Part shown: positions 51,044 through 59,979 of the stretch, in pieces
How positions within the stretch are numbered: the stretch's first letter is position 1
Layout of the letters: every line of letters begins with the position of its first letter
Source: Chryseobacterium sp. JAH
GTDB taxonomy: Bacteria > Bacteroidota > Bacteroidia > Flavobacteriales > Weeksellaceae
NCBI RefSeq assembly: GCF_001507335.1
Contig: NZ_LMAH01000003.1
Span: 124,001 to 188,000 of the forward strand
Reading direction: 5' to 3'
Length of the DNA: 64,000 nt
Position numbers and translations under genes: made by a program
Notes under the pieces: model-generated
What the model was told of the DNA's origin: nothing
Database searches by the model: none
Seen by the model: the letters and a program-made list of their open reading frames with translations, nothing else

Positions 51044-51697
51044 TTAATCTTTCATTCTAGCGATTACATCAATCCCTCCCTTCGTTTTATCACCTATTTT
51101 GCAGATGATTTCGGTGTCTAACGGAAGGAAAATATCCATTCTTGATCCGAATTTAATGAAACCAAATTCATGTCCGGCTTTGGCTGCATCACCTTCATTA
51201 CAATAGAAAACAATTCTTCTTGCAACGTACCCAGCAATCTGTCTGAAAACCACTTTATGATTGGTTAAACTTTCCACAGCGACAGTTGTTCTTTCATTTT
51301 CAGTAGATGATTTTTCGTGCCAAGCTACTAAATATTTTCCGGGGTGGTATTTTTTGTAAATCACATTTCCGGAAACCGGAAATCTGCAGATGTGTACATT
51401 CAGTGGAGACATAAAGATAGAAACCTGAATTGCTTTTTCCTTTAAAAACTCTGTTTCCTCAACTTCCTTTATCATGACTACTTTACCATCTACAGGTGCA
51501 ATTACATTCTCTGTATGATCTAAAATATCACGATTCGGAACCCTGAAAAACCAAAATACCAAACAGTAGATTATCAGTAATGGGATTATGATTAGAAGCG
51601 ACCACATTTCAAGAAAATAAATAGCTACAACAGCGATTATCGCAAAAAGTAAGGTAGCTACAACGATGGTTCCTTTCGATTCTTTATGTAATTTCAT
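51044..51697 (-). CDS. psd: Phosphatidylserine decarboxylase (short, Psd family)
   Basis: Makes phosphatidylethanolamine from phosphatidylserine. The 217-residue proenzyme has two N-terminal helices (about 12-45), VIAPVDGKVVMIKEVEE, the VSIFMSPLNVHICRFPVSG block (His for phospholipid), and a self-cleavage site in GFIKFGSRMDIFLP, where Gly-Ser would yield the pyruvoyl group (canonical LGST is replaced by FGSR). The second half of the family's short form is complete. Membrane-associated. It lies downstream of cdsA, so head-group synthesis and CDP-diacylglycerol synthesis are encoded together. Confidence 0.93.
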   Translation of the reverse strand: MKLHKESKGTIVVATLLFAIIAVVAIYFLEMWSLLIIIPLLIIYCLVFWFFRVPNRDILDHTENVIAPVDGKVVMIKEVEETEFLKEKAIQVSIFMSPLNVHICRFPVSGNVIYKKYHPGKYLVAWHEKSSTENERTTVAVESLTNHKVVFRQIAGYVARRIVFYCNEGDAAKAGHEFGFIKFGSRMDIFLPLDTEIICKIGDKTKGGIDVIARMKD

Positions 51698-51788
51698 TTT
51701 GGGGATATGTATAGTTTTAAATTCGTCAAAATAAGAACACCTTTTGAACTGATCTTTTCGCTGCTCGGATGATGACGTTATATGAAGT

Positions 51789-52661
51789 TTAAATAAGTTT
51801 TTCTAAAATAAAGTACAAATATACGACAGGAACGCAAATTAAAAAACTATCTAGCCTATCTAATACTCCGCCATGCCCAGGAATAATATTTCCGCTGTCT
51901 TTTACACCAAAGGTTCTTTTCAGTTGACTTTCTACCAAATCTCCCAACGGCGCAAATGCAGCAATCAGAAAACCAACAACCATCCAGTTTCCGCGAAGCT
52001 GTGGCTGATACATTTCAACAAAATAAGAGAGTACTAAAGTAAGTACTACTCCACCTGCGTAACCTTCCCAGGTTTTTTTTGGTGAAATTTTGGGAGCCAT
52101 TTTATGTTTTCCGAAAAACTTCCCAACCAAATAAGCAAAAGTATCACTGCTCCAAATCAGAATAAAAAGGAAAATAACTTCAAGTGAAAAATGGCTGTCG
52201 TATGATGAAAATTTTGGCAATCCTAACGCAAAAGAGAATGGCAAGGCAACATATATTACCGTAAAAATAAGTTTTCCGCTGTCAAAGTAAAGTTCACTTG
52301 TAAACTTAAATAAAGTCACAACGGCTATAACAATCAGCGCCAGTGCAAGGATTTCTGAAAGCCTAAAATTAAAGTAAAAATCGTGATGGAAGAACCTTTT
52401 TGAAAACATATAAAATATCAGCAGTACAATCGGCAAAACAATCCATTTTTCATAGCCGTCACCAAATTTCATGATTTTAATACATTCCCAGGTTCCCACC
52501 AATAAAAGGAATGTGATTAATCCATAATACAAATATTGTTGCTTCACAAGACCTGGCGAAACTTGATCAATAAGCTGGGTTCCTAAAGGAGTTGTACAGA
52601 GAATAATGACTGCAATATAAACAATCCCCGAAATGGTTCTCTGAATAAGATTTTTGTCCAA
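51789..52661 (-). CDS. cdsA: Phosphatidate cytidylyltransferase CdsA
   Basis: Forms CDP-diacylglycerol from phosphatidic acid and CTP, the precursor of all phospholipids. The 290-residue protein has about eight helices. Its signature is complete: SDTFAYLVGKFFGKHKMAPKISPKKTWEG (about 171-199, given here in part as KISPKKTWEGYAGG) and PLGDLVESQLKRTFGVKDSG then GHGGVLDRLDSF near the end, which hold the metal-binding Asps. Inner membrane. It follows the LUD gene by 23 bp and precedes psd by 91 bp, a plausible lipid operon. Confidence 0.95.
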   Translation of the reverse strand: MDKNLIQRTISGIVYIAVIILCTTPLGTQLIDQVSPGLVKQQYLYYGLITFLLLVGTWECIKIMKFGDGYEKWIVLPIVLLIFYMFSKRFFHHDFYFNFRLSEILALALIVIAVVTLFKFTSELYFDSGKLIFTVIYVALPFSFALGLPKFSSYDSHFSLEVIFLFILIWSSDTFAYLVGKFFGKHKMAPKISPKKTWEGYAGGVVLTLVLSYFVEMYQPQLRGNWMVVGFLIAAFAPLGDLVESQLKRTFGVKDSGNIIPGHGGVLDRLDSFLICVPVVYLYFILEKLI

Positions 52662-52684
52662 AATTTAAGATTTAGAATGTGATG

Positions 52685-53266
52685 CTAGTCTTCTAACAAC
52701 AATAGAAACAATTTGGTGTTATTGTTAGCTGCAGTATCCAGTTTAGAATGATTTCCGCTTATTGAGGTAAGATTTTTTATGTTTCCGGTGCGCTTTATTT
52801 TCCCCATTGCATCATTAAGGTTATTCACGATTTGGGAAACATTCGCCATAATAACGATTTTTGAAGGCAGCCTTGAAGAATGATAATGTAGAATATTGTT
52901 GTGTGAAAGCATGATCCTTCCGTCATAGGCAATCAAATATTCACACGTGATAAACGCCGCATCATTAGCGAGCTCAAGCTGTGGGGTATGCGAAATCTTC
53001 AGAACGTTTAAAAAATTCTGTAAATCTTTATCACAACAAAACACAGAATTTACACCTTCAATTTTAAGGATCTGGTTCAACGTCTGTAAAGCTTCAGCTT
53101 CATCTGCGCAATAATTAAAAAACCCTCCTGAGTGTGTAAACAATTGGGCAAACTTATAATCAAGATCAGCGTTTTTCAGCGAATCTCCTAGCTTCTCCAG
53201 ACTTTGTTTGTCTTCTTCCTCAGGCTGATTGGTTAGTTTGCTTACAATTCTCTTAAATAAACTCAA
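52685..53266 (-). CDS. LUD-domain protein (LutC/YkgG family), UUG start
   Basis: A 193-residue LUD-fold protein. The family usually helps lactate oxidation (LutC); here it is alone, with no LutA or LutB near, so its role is uncertain. Family pieces: GGFFNYCADEAEALQTLNQI, SVFCCDKDLQNFLNVLKIS, AAFITCEYLIAYDGRIMLSHNNILHYHSSRLPS in parts, and the C-terminal HSKLDTAANNNTKLFLLLLED. The gene begins with TTG at 53266: an in-frame stop lies five codons upstream and no ATG is available. A -7 box is at 53294-53301. Confidence 0.85.
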   Translation of the reverse strand: MSLFKRIVSKLTNQPEEEDKQSLEKLGDSLKNADLDYKFAQLFTHSGGFFNYCADEAEALQTLNQILKIEGVNSVFCCDKDLQNFLNVLKISHTPQLELANDAAFITCEYLIAYDGRIMLSHNNILHYHSSRLPSKIVIMANVSQIVNNLNDAMGKIKRTGNIKNLTSISGNHSKLDTAANNNTKLFLLLLED

Positions 53267-53293
53267 CTTAATGTATTTTTAGTCAACTTAATA

Positions 53294-53301
53294 CAAAAAT
53301 A
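53294..53301 (-). promoter_or_regulatory. -7 box TATTTTTG of the LUD-cdsA-psd operon
   Basis: Minus-strand exact TAnnTTTG, 27 nt before the TTG start at 53266, downstream of the ftsH terminator. Confidence 0.5.
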
Positions 53302-53344
53302 GAAAATTAATTAGAATTGTTTCTAATAATATCGCTTTAAAATG

Positions 53345-53374
53345 AAAAAACCCGGCAATTAAAAAATTGCCGGG
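53345..53374 (-). terminator. Rho-independent terminator of rsfS-ftsH
   Basis: Minus strand: CCCGGCAATT, TTTT loop, AATTGCCGGG, then a T run. Perfect 10-bp GC-rich stem. Confidence 0.9.
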
Positions 53375-53399
53375 CTGTATTCAATTGAATATAAATCTT

Positions 53400-55385
53400 T
53401 TAAAGCTGAGCAGGGCTTTCAGGTGCCTGAATTTCGCTTTCTTCTACTTTTTCATGTAAAGGAATGGTATTCGTCACCGGTCTCTCTGTCAATTCAGGAT
53501 CCCAAGCTCTTTTACCGAATATATCTTCCAGATCTTCACGGAATATCACTTCTTTTTCCAGAAGCTTGTTCGCTAAAGCATTCAGCTTATCTTTGTTTTC
53601 ACTCAGAATTCTAACTGCTCTTTCGTACTGATGTTCAATAATCGTCTTGATCTCTGTATCAATCTTAGAAGCGGTTGCTTCAGAATAAGGTTTTCCAAAA
53701 TTGTATTCTGACTGGCCTGAACTGTCGTAATAAGAAATATTACCAATATTTGGACTCAATCCATAAATCGTAACCATTGCCTGAGCTCTTTTAGTTACCG
53801 TTTCCAAGTCAGAAAGTGCTCCAGTTGAAATATTATTAAATATTACCTGCTCTGCAGCTCTACCTCCTAATGTAGCACACATTTCGTCTAACATTTGTTC
53901 TGTAGTGGTCAGCTGCCTTTCTTCCGGAAGATACCAAGCTGCACCCAATGAACGTCCTCTAGGAACAATTGTAACTTTCAATAATGGTGAAGCGTGTTCT
54001 ACCAACCATGAGATCGTTGCGTGACCAGCTTCGTGGAATGCTACTCTCTTTTTCTCAGAAGGCTTGATCGCCATATTTTTCTTCTCAAGACCGCCGATGA
54101 TTCTGTCAACAGCATCTAAGAAATCTTGTTTGTTTACTGATTCATGACTGTTTCTTGCCGCAATTAATGCTGCTTCGTTACATACATTGGCGATATCTGC
54201 TCCACTGAAACCTGGAGTTTGTTTTGCCAAGAAATCTCTATCTACCGTATCGTCTAATTTGATTTTCTTTAAATGAACATCAAAAATCTCTCTTCTTTCG
54301 TGCAATTCCGGAAGATCAACATATACTGAACGGTCAAAACGGCCAGCTCTCATTAATGCTTTATCCAAAATATCTGCTCTATTGGTCGCAGCCATTACGA
54401 TTACATTCACGTCAGTTCCGAAACCGTCCATCTCTGTAAGCAATTGGTTCAAGGTATTTTCTCTCTCGTCGTTTCCACCAGAGAAATTATTTTTTCCTCT
54501 TGCACGTCCGATTGCATCAATCTCATCAATGAAGATGATCGCAGGAGATTTCGCTTTTGCCTGAGCAAACAAATCTCTTACTCTTGACGCTCCTACACCC
54601 ACAAACATTTCTACAAAATCTGAACCTGACAGTGAAAAGAATGGAACTTTCGCTTCACCTGCCACAGCTTTCGCCAATAAGGTTTTACCCGTTCCAGGAG
54701 GGCCAACTAATAATACTCCTTTAGGAATTTTACCTCCCAGTTTTGTGTATTTTTCAGAGTTTTTCAAGAAATCTACCACTTCCTGTACTTCCTCTTTAGC
54801 ACCTTCTAGTCCTGCAACATCTTTAAATGTTGTCTGAATCTTTTCTTTTTCGTCAAATAATTTGGCTTTAGATTTACCTATAGAGAATATTTGTCCTCCA
54901 GGTCCGCCACCGCCTCCCATCTTTCTGAACAGGATGAAATAGAACAATCCTAATATTGCAATCCAGATTAAAGCTGAGAACAGAATTTCAGTGAATGGAC
55001 TTTTCCCGTCTGCATAATCTTTGGACGTTTTAATTGCCGGATTATCTTTTTTAATGGTTTCAAATTTTTCTAAAAAAAGCTGTAAGTCTCCATACTTCAG
55101 GCTGTAATCGGCCTTTGGTGAAGACATTCCTAAATTTGAAAAAGGATTTGCTTTATCTTCTTTTTTTACGGTCGCTGTTTTGGCAGCTTGTGTTAAAAAT
55201 ACTTCCGCTTTCTGCGCCTGCTTATCAATCAACACATTCTGAACTTTTCCCGTCTGCATTTCTCTAAAGAAAGCATCCTCGTCAATAGTCTTTGCATTGT
55301 TGTCACCCAAAAAATTTGAGCCAAAAAATAACAAAAGGGCTATTATTGCGATTGGAAAAAACCAGTTAAATCCTTTATTATTCAT
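53400..55385 (-). CDS. ftsH: ATP-dependent zinc metalloprotease FtsH
   Basis: A hexameric membrane AAA+ protease that removes damaged or short-lived membrane proteins. 661 residues: helix 1 (about 8-24), periplasmic domain, helix 2 (about 135-153), glycine-rich stretch [11 protein letters not shown], Walker A GPPGTGKT (about 226-234), pore motif [14 protein letters not shown], Walker [13 protein letters not shown], arginine-finger region [13 protein letters not shown], zinc site HEAGH (about 451-455) with the third ligand in [14 protein letters not shown]. Full-length. It follows rsfS by 16 bp, an order common in flavobacteria. A strong terminator ends the pair. Confidence 0.97.
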   Translation of the reverse strand: MNNKGFNWFFPIAIIALLLFFGSNFLGDNNAKTIDEDAFFREMQTGKVQNVLIDKQAQKAEVFLTQAAKTATVKKEDKANPFSNLGMSSPKADYSLKYGDLQLFLEKFETIKKDNPAIKTSKDYADGKSPFTEILFSALIWIAILGLFYFILFRKMGGGGGPGGQIFSIGKSKAKLFDEKEKIQTTFKDVAGLEGAKEEVQEVVDFLKNSEKYTKLGGKIPKGVLLVGPPGTGKTLLAKAVAGEAKVPFFSLSGSDFVEMFVGVGASRVRDLFAQAKAKSPAIIFIDEIDAIGRARGKNNFSGGNDERENTLNQLLTEMDGFGTDVNVIVMAATNRADILDKALMRAGRFDRSVYVDLPELHERREIFDVHLKKIKLDDTVDRDFLAKQTPGFSGADIANVCNEAALIAARNSHESVNKQDFLDAVDRIIGGLEKKNMAIKPSEKKRVAFHEAGHATISWLVEHASPLLKVTIVPRGRSLGAAWYLPEERQLTTTEQMLDEMCATLGGRAAEQVIFNNISTGALSDLETVTKRAQAMVTIYGLSPNIGNISYYDSSGQSEYNFGKPYSEATASKIDTEIKTIIEHQYERAVRILSENKDKLNALANKLLEKEVIFREDLEDIFGKRAWDPELTERPVTNTIPLHEKVEESEIQAPESPAQL

Positions 55386-55401
55386 TTAATACTTTTAAAA
55401 T

Positions 55402-55770
55402 TTATACTTCACTTTCTATTTTGGTGATTACTGCATCACCCCAAAGTTCTTCAATATCGTAATACTGACGAGTTTCTTTCTGGAAGATATGTACGACAAC
55501 AGTTACATAATCTACCAATACCCACATTGAGTTTTCTGTACCCTCAACGTGCCAAGGTCTGTCCTGAAGATCGTTTCTTACTTTTTTTTCTACACTTCCA
55601 GCTAATGCTGAGACTTGTGTGTTTGAGTTACCACTACAAATTATAAATGTTTCTGCTACTGAATTTTCAATTTTTGAAAGGTCGAAAATCATAATGTCTT
55701 CACCCTTTACATCTTGGATAGCTTCTACAATTTTATCTATTAGCGCTTGCTTTTCTACTGTTTTATTCAT
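55402..55770 (-). CDS. rsfS: Ribosome silencing factor RsfS
   Basis: Blocks joining of ribosomal subunits in slow growth by binding L14. The 122-residue protein keeps DIMIFDLSKIENSVAETFII and CSGNSNTQVSALAGSVE, then GTENSMWVLVDYVTVVVHIFQ and ETRQYYDIEELWGDA, the usual sequence of the family. Cytoplasmic. It heads a two-gene operon with ftsH, promoter box at 55790, divergent from birA. Confidence 0.95.
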   Translation of the reverse strand: MNKTVEKQALIDKIVEAIQDVKGEDIMIFDLSKIENSVAETFIICSGNSNTQVSALAGSVEKKVRNDLQDRPWHVEGTENSMWVLVDYVTVVVHIFQKETRQYYDIEELWGDAVITKIESEV

Positions 55771-55789
55771 TAAAATATACTATAATCTG

Positions 55790-55797
55790 CAAATTTA
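55790..55797 (-). promoter_or_regulatory. -7 box TAAATTTG of rsfS-ftsH
   Basis: Minus-strand exact TAnnTTTG, 19 nt before the ATG at 55770. Confidence 0.55.
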
Positions 55798-55856
55798 TTG
55801 TTTTTCTTTTACTTTAACCTTACTTTTAGGGTCTTAATGTCTTAAAGTTTTCTTAA

Positions 55857-56570
55857 ATGAGTCAACTGTTTTATCAAAAAGAGTCTTCTTCTACTAATGA
55901 CGAAATATCTCAGGTTTTACTTTACCCACATTCAAATTTTGTCGGTCTCTATACTTTTAATCAGACAAAAGGAAGAGGACAGTACGGAAACACCTGGGCT
56001 TCACAACCTGAGCAGAATCTTGCCTATACGATTGCTATAAAAACTGATGACATAAAGCTCGATAATTTTCTGTTCAATTATTATACCGCAACTACAATAC
56101 GTGAATTTATTGCCAAACTGACTGAGAAAACCGTAAAAATCAAATGGCCGAATGACATTATTTTGAACAACAAAAAAGTTGTTGGCATTTTAATCGAGAA
56201 GAAAAAATTCAATGGTGAGAGGTATTACATTGTTGGAGTGGGCATTAATATATTACAGGAAAAATTTGATGAAATTTCTAACGCTGGCTCTATCTATACA
56301 CAAACAGGTGATAAATTTGATTTAAAAATAGTCACCGACAATCTGCATGGATTTCTAACTGAAAAATTTAAAAATACAGCTTCTGAAGATGATGTGCTAG
56401 AAAGTTTTAATTTAAACCTGTTCAGAAAAGATCAAATTTCAGTATTCGAAATTGACGGAAAGCGACAAAATGGCATTATCCGAAAAGCTGACAAAAAAGG
56501 TGAAATCTGGATCGAATTTGAAGACGGTTTACATTCTTTTTACCATAAAGAAATAAAGCTGCTCTACTGA
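55857..56570 (+). CDS. birA: Biotin-protein ligase BirA (no HTH domain)
   Basis: Attaches biotin to carboxylase carrier proteins. The 237-residue form lacks the DNA-binding N-terminus of E. coli BirA, so it cannot be expected to repress biotin genes. Active-site pieces: ESSSTNDEISQVL, NQTKGRGQYGNTWASQP (about 38-54, biotinyl-AMP loop), KIKWPNDIILNNKKVVGILI (about 98-117) and GVGINIL. The C-terminal domain (GIIRKADKKGEIWIEFEDG) closes the protein. It starts divergently from rsfS, and its stop overlaps the convergent LptF/G gene by 7 bp. Confidence 0.95.
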   Translation: MSQLFYQKESSSTNDEISQVLLYPHSNFVGLYTFNQTKGRGQYGNTWASQPEQNLAYTIAIKTDDIKLDNFLFNYYTATTIREFIAKLTEKTVKIKWPNDIILNNKKVVGILIEKKKFNGERYYIVGVGINILQEKFDEISNAGSIYTQTGDKFDLKIVTDNLHGFLTEKFKNTASEDDVLESFNLNLFRKDQISVFEIDGKRQNGIIRKADKKGEIWIEFEDGLHSFYHKEIKLLY

Positions 56571-57676
56571 TTGGCTCTTCTGACATACAAAAATAATGTC
56601 AGCGGAAAAAAGATAATATTCGGAAACCACATTGCCAGCGCCGGAGACATACTTTTGTTCTCTGAAACCACTTTTAAAGCCTCAAATGAGAATACAAACA
56701 CAAATGCAAGCGAAATTCCTATCGCAAGGTTGATACCCAAACCTCCTCTTTTCTTTTGGGAAGAAAGAGACAGTGCTAAAAACGTCAATAAGATAATAGA
56801 AACAGGCATTGAAGTTCTCTGATGAAACTCATTTAAGTGCGCATTCAGGTTACTGTTTCCTTTTTCTCGTTCTCTATCAATAAACTTGATAAGCTCAGGA
56901 GTTGTTTTATTCTGTCCTAAAAGTTCGTTTGGAAATAATTCTTCGGGTGCCTGCCCATAGCTTTTTCTTAACTCAAAACCTTGACCCAATTTTTCTGAAT
57001 CATCTTTATTAATGGTTTTTTCGAGATAAGTATTGAGTACAAACTGTTTCTTTGCAGGATCCCAAAATGCATCATTAGCCTTAAGCTCATAGATCATTCT
57101 TCTGTCTTTGTTAAATTTCTGATAAACAAATCCGTAACCTCTTTTCTCGCGTTTATTCCATGAATTCACGAAGATGTATTCGGTTTTACTTAACTGAGCA
57201 GAAACGGGTGCTGTGCCTAATATCTTTTCTTTATTGGCCGCATTATAGGTGTACGCTTCGAGTTCATTTTTTTTAATATTTGCCCACGGAAGCACAAAGT
57301 GATTCACCGTAAGGGATATTAAAGCAATAAATAATGACGTAAACAAATAGGGCTTTGCAAATCTGTGAAAACTGGCACCGCTACTGATAATGGCCACGAT
57401 CTCGGTATTGTTTGCCATTCTTGATGTGAAATAGATCACCGAAATAAATACAAGAATAGCCAAGAATGTGACAACGAGATTAATAATCCAGAACGGATAA
57501 AAATGGATTAAAAAATAGGTTAAATTTAATTTCGGATCAATTGCTGTTGCATTTTCAATTCTCGGAATTTTCTGCTGAACATCAATCACCAAAACTACTG
57601 TAGACAGCAAAATAAGCATGAAACCGAAGGTTCCAAGGTATTTTTTTATAATATATCCGTCTACAATTTTAAACAT
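56564..57676 (-). CDS. LptF/LptG-family permease
   Basis: A 370-residue inner-membrane subunit of the lipopolysaccharide export ABC transporter. Six helices: about 13-30, 52-80, 100-120, then a periplasmic domain (about 135-270) and three helices (285-305, 315-332, 345-365). The N-terminal KIVDGYIIKKYLGTFGFMLI and the SGASFHRFAKPYL coupling helix are typical. Whether it is LptF or LptG cannot be told from this alone; Bacteroidota often carry two such genes at separate loci. It follows tgt by 9 bp in the operon. Confidence 0.9.
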   Translation of the reverse strand: MFKIVDGYIIKKYLGTFGFMLILLSTVVLVIDVQQKIPRIENATAIDPKLNLTYFLIHFYPFWIINLVVTFLAILVFISVIYFTSRMANNTEIVAIISSGASFHRFAKPYLFTSLFIALISLTVNHFVLPWANIKKNELEAYTYNAANKEKILGTAPVSAQLSKTEYIFVNSWNKREKRGYGFVYQKFNKDRRMIYELKANDAFWDPAKKQFVLNTYLEKTINKDDSEKLGQGFELRKSYGQAPEELFPNELLGQNKTTPELIKFIDREREKGNSNLNAHLNEFHQRTSMPVSIILLTFLALSLSSQKKRGGLGINLAIGISLAFVFVFSFEALKVVSENKSMSPALAMWFPNIIFFPLTLFLYVRRANQ

Positions 57677-57685
57677 TGAATAATT

Positions 57686-58819
57686 TTAAAGTCTTTGTCT
57701 TAAAACAGGTACTACAGAGTTTTTCCACTCGTAGAAATCTCCTGCTAAAATATGTTCTCTCGCCACTTTTACCAAATCTAAGTAAAATGCAAGATTATGA
57801 ATTGACGCAATCTGCTTCGCCAGATATTCTTTAGAAACGAATAGGTGACGCACATACGCTTTAGAATACTCTCTATCAACAAAACTTGTCCCAAACTCAT
57901 CCAATGGCGAAAAATCTTTCTTCCATTTTTCATTTTTAAGATTCATCACACCCTGCCAGGTGAAAAGCATTGCGTTTCTGGCATTTCTGGTAGGCATTAC
58001 ACAATCCATCATATCAATTCCCAAACCGATTGATTCCAGAATATTCCATGGAGTTCCTACTCCCATAAGATATCTTGGTTTGTCTTTAGGCAAAATATCG
58101 GTCACCTCGTCGGTGATTCTGTATAATTCATCTTCAGGCTCTCCCACAGAAAGTCCGCCAATGGCATTTCCTTCTGCACCAGCTTCTGCAATAACTTCCG
58201 CTGAAATTTTTCTTAAATCTGAATAAGTGGAACCCTGAACGATTGGGAAAAATCTTTGTTTATATCCGTACAATTCCGGATTTTGCTCATTCCAATCCAT
58301 GCATCTTTTTAACCAGCGATGCGTCATTTCCATCGACTTTTTCACCTGATTATAATGTGCGGGATAAGCAACACATTCATCAAAGGCCATAAAAATATCT
58401 GCACCAATCTGTCTTTGGATTTCCATCGACTTTTCAGGAGTGAACAAATGAACGCTTCCATCGATATGAGATTTGAACTTCACTCCCTCTTCAGACATCT
58501 TTCTTGTCCCTGAAAGTGAAAAAACCTGAAAACCACCCGAATCAGTAAGAATCGGAAGATCCCAATTCATAAATTTATGCAGACCGCCAGCTTCCTGCAT
58601 CACTTCCATACCGGGACGTAGATAAAGGTGATAGGTATTTCCCAAAATAATCTGAGCTTTAATATCATCTCTTAGTTCTCTCTGATGTACAGTCTTTACA
58701 CTTGCAACAGTACCAACCGGCATAAAAATAGGAGTCTGTACCACACCATGATCCGTCATCAATTCTCCTGCTCTCGCTTTTCCCTGCGAAGTTTTTTCTA
58801 TTTTAAAAAATTGCTGCAT
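57686..58819 (-). CDS. tgt: tRNA-guanine transglycosylase Tgt (zinc cysteines absent)
   Basis: Exchanges guanine 34 for a queuine precursor in tRNAs with GUN anticodons. 377 residues, normal length. Visible: TPIFMPVGTVASVK, LGNTYHLYLRPGME, LPILTDSGGFQVFSLSG (Asp for substrate), DECVAYPAHYNQVKKSMEMT, GGLSVGEPEDE, and GIDMMDCVMPTRNARNAML with the nucleophile Asp. The zinc site usually reads CxCxxC followed by YSRAYLRHL; here it is PLDEFGTSFVDREYSKAYVRHL, so the three Cys are missing although His341 (ASIHNLAF) remains. Bacteroidota Tgt often look like this. Operon with the DPM-type gene upstream. Confidence 0.95.
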   Translation of the reverse strand: MQQFFKIEKTSQGKARAGELMTDHGVVQTPIFMPVGTVASVKTVHQRELRDDIKAQIILGNTYHLYLRPGMEVMQEAGGLHKFMNWDLPILTDSGGFQVFSLSGTRKMSEEGVKFKSHIDGSVHLFTPEKSMEIQRQIGADIFMAFDECVAYPAHYNQVKKSMEMTHRWLKRCMDWNEQNPELYGYKQRFFPIVQGSTYSDLRKISAEVIAEAGAEGNAIGGLSVGEPEDELYRITDEVTDILPKDKPRYLMGVGTPWNILESIGLGIDMMDCVMPTRNARNAMLFTWQGVMNLKNEKWKKDFSPLDEFGTSFVDREYSKAYVRHLFVSKEYLAKQIASIHNLAFYLDLVKVAREHILAGDFYEWKNSVVPVLRQRL

Positions 58820-58821
58820 GC

Positions 58822-59190
58822 TTATCTTTCTAATTTTGGAAATTTTGTATTGGGTTTAGATTTACTTTCCACAAAACTTTTTGCTTTAGGATCTTTTTCT
58901 AAAAGAATTTCCATTGCATTATCCACTATTTTACCCATTTTTCCTTTTGCTACATAATATTTATAGCTTTCAACGAAATCGTCTGCCTTTACATTATGTG
59001 TTTCAAGAATATATCTCGTTCCGCTTTCTAAATTTTTGTTTTGAAATGTAGTAGTCACCTGATCATTGATTGCTAAATCTGCCATGATCTCAGACATTGT
59101 GTTTTTATCCAGAAGATTTTTTGGTTTATCAACATATTCGCTGCAGGAAACCAAAAACAAAAATATAAAAAGCGCAATTACTTTTCTCAT
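58822..59190 (-). CDS. DUF4296 lipoprotein
   Basis: A 122-residue lipoprotein: MRKVIALFIFLFLVSC, Cys16, then SEYVDKPKNLLDKNTMSEIMADLAINDQ, the conserved start of DUF4296 with a four-helix-like pattern, and SYKYYVAKGKMGKIVDNAMEILLEKDP. Function unknown. I take the ATG 59190, eight codons into the frame, as start because it begins the signal peptide and overlaps the stop of the upstream glycosyltransferase as ATGA, which implies translational coupling. The next gene, tgt, starts 2 bp after its stop. Confidence 0.88.
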   Translation of the reverse strand: MRKVIALFIFLFLVSCSEYVDKPKNLLDKNTMSEIMADLAINDQVTTTFQNKNLESGTRYILETHNVKADDFVESYKYYVAKGKMGKIVDNAMEILLEKDPKAKSFVESKSKPNTKFPKLER

Positions 59191-59903
59191 AATCTGTTGA
59201 TTAAAGATTTCCATTTTAAATTTAAAACACCAAAAACAGCTTCATGAATGATACCACCATTCATTTTACTCTCGCCCAACTCTCTGTTGGTAAAAATAAT
59301 TGGGACTTCAACAATTTTAAAACCTTTCTTAAAAGTTCTGAATTTCATTTCAATTTGAAAACCATAGCCTTTCAGTTTCACATTATCTAAACCTATTTCT
59401 TCTAAAACTTTTCTCGAAAAGCAGACAAAACCTGCCGTGGTATCGTGAATGGAAAGTCCCAAAATAAACCGTACATATTTTGAGGCAAAATAAGACAGCA
59501 AGACTCTTCCCATAGGCCAGTTGACAACATTCACACCTTTCGAATAACGTGAACCAACAGCCATATCAGCGTGTAAGCAAGCTTCAAAAAGCTTAGGTAA
59601 ATCACATGGGTTATGAGAAAAATCGGCATCCATCTCAAAAATGTAGTCGTAATTATTTTGAAGTGCCCATTTAAAACCATGGATATAGGCCTTACCTAAA
59701 CCATCTTTAATGTGTCTAATCGATAAATGGAGCGTATGAGGATATTTTCTCTGAAGTTCTTTAACGATATCTGCCGTTTTGTCGGGCGAAGAATCGTCGA
59801 CAACCAAAATATGAAACTCTTGGTCCAATGCAAAAACTGCAGAAATTATCTTTTCGATATTCTCCTTTTCGTTGTATGTTGGAATGATGACGAGTTTTTT
59901 CAT
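59187..59903 (-). CDS. Polyprenol-phosphate mannosyltransferase-like glycosyltransferase (GT2, DPM1-like)
   Basis: A 238-residue GT2 enzyme that moves a sugar from a nucleotide to a polyprenol phosphate at the inner membrane. Motifs: VIIPTYNEKENIEKII, ILVVDDSSPDKTADIVKEL (metal-binding DDSSPD), GLGKAYIHGFKWAL, IFEMDADFSHNPCDLPKLFE (DAD) and MAVGSRYSKG, ending at KWKSLINRL without trailing membrane helices, the soluble DPM1 form. Start at ATG 59903 (MKKLVIIPTYNEKENI), not the upstream one, because a -7 box lies 9 nt before it. First gene of the operon with DUF4296, tgt and LptF/G. Confidence 0.92.
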   Translation of the reverse strand: MKKLVIIPTYNEKENIEKIISAVFALDQEFHILVVDDSSPDKTADIVKELQRKYPHTLHLSIRHIKDGLGKAYIHGFKWALQNNYDYIFEMDADFSHNPCDLPKLFEACLHADMAVGSRYSKGVNVVNWPMGRVLLSYFASKYVRFILGLSIHDTTAGFVCFSRKVLEEIGLDNVKLKGYGFQIEMKFRTFKKGFKIVEVPIIFTNRELGESKMNGGIIHEAVFGVLNLKWKSLINRL

Positions 59904-59912
59904 TTCAATTTG

Positions 59913-59920
59913 CAAAGATA
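59913..59920 (-). promoter_or_regulatory. -7 box TATCTTTG of the DPM1-like/DUF4296/tgt/LptF-G operon
   Basis: Minus-strand exact TAnnTTTG, 9 nt before the ATG at 59903. Confidence 0.6.
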
Positions 59921-59957
59921 TGTTATTTAAGCTTTTTATTTTATACAAAATAATCTA

Positions 59958-59965
59958 TAATTTTG
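59958..59965 (+). promoter_or_regulatory. -7 box TAATTTTG of the DUF4271-hemD operon
   Basis: Exact TAnnTTTG, 14 nt before the TTG at 59980; it supports that start over in-frame ATGs upstream of the box. Confidence 0.55.
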
Positions 59966-59979
59966 CAAAAAATTATCCG

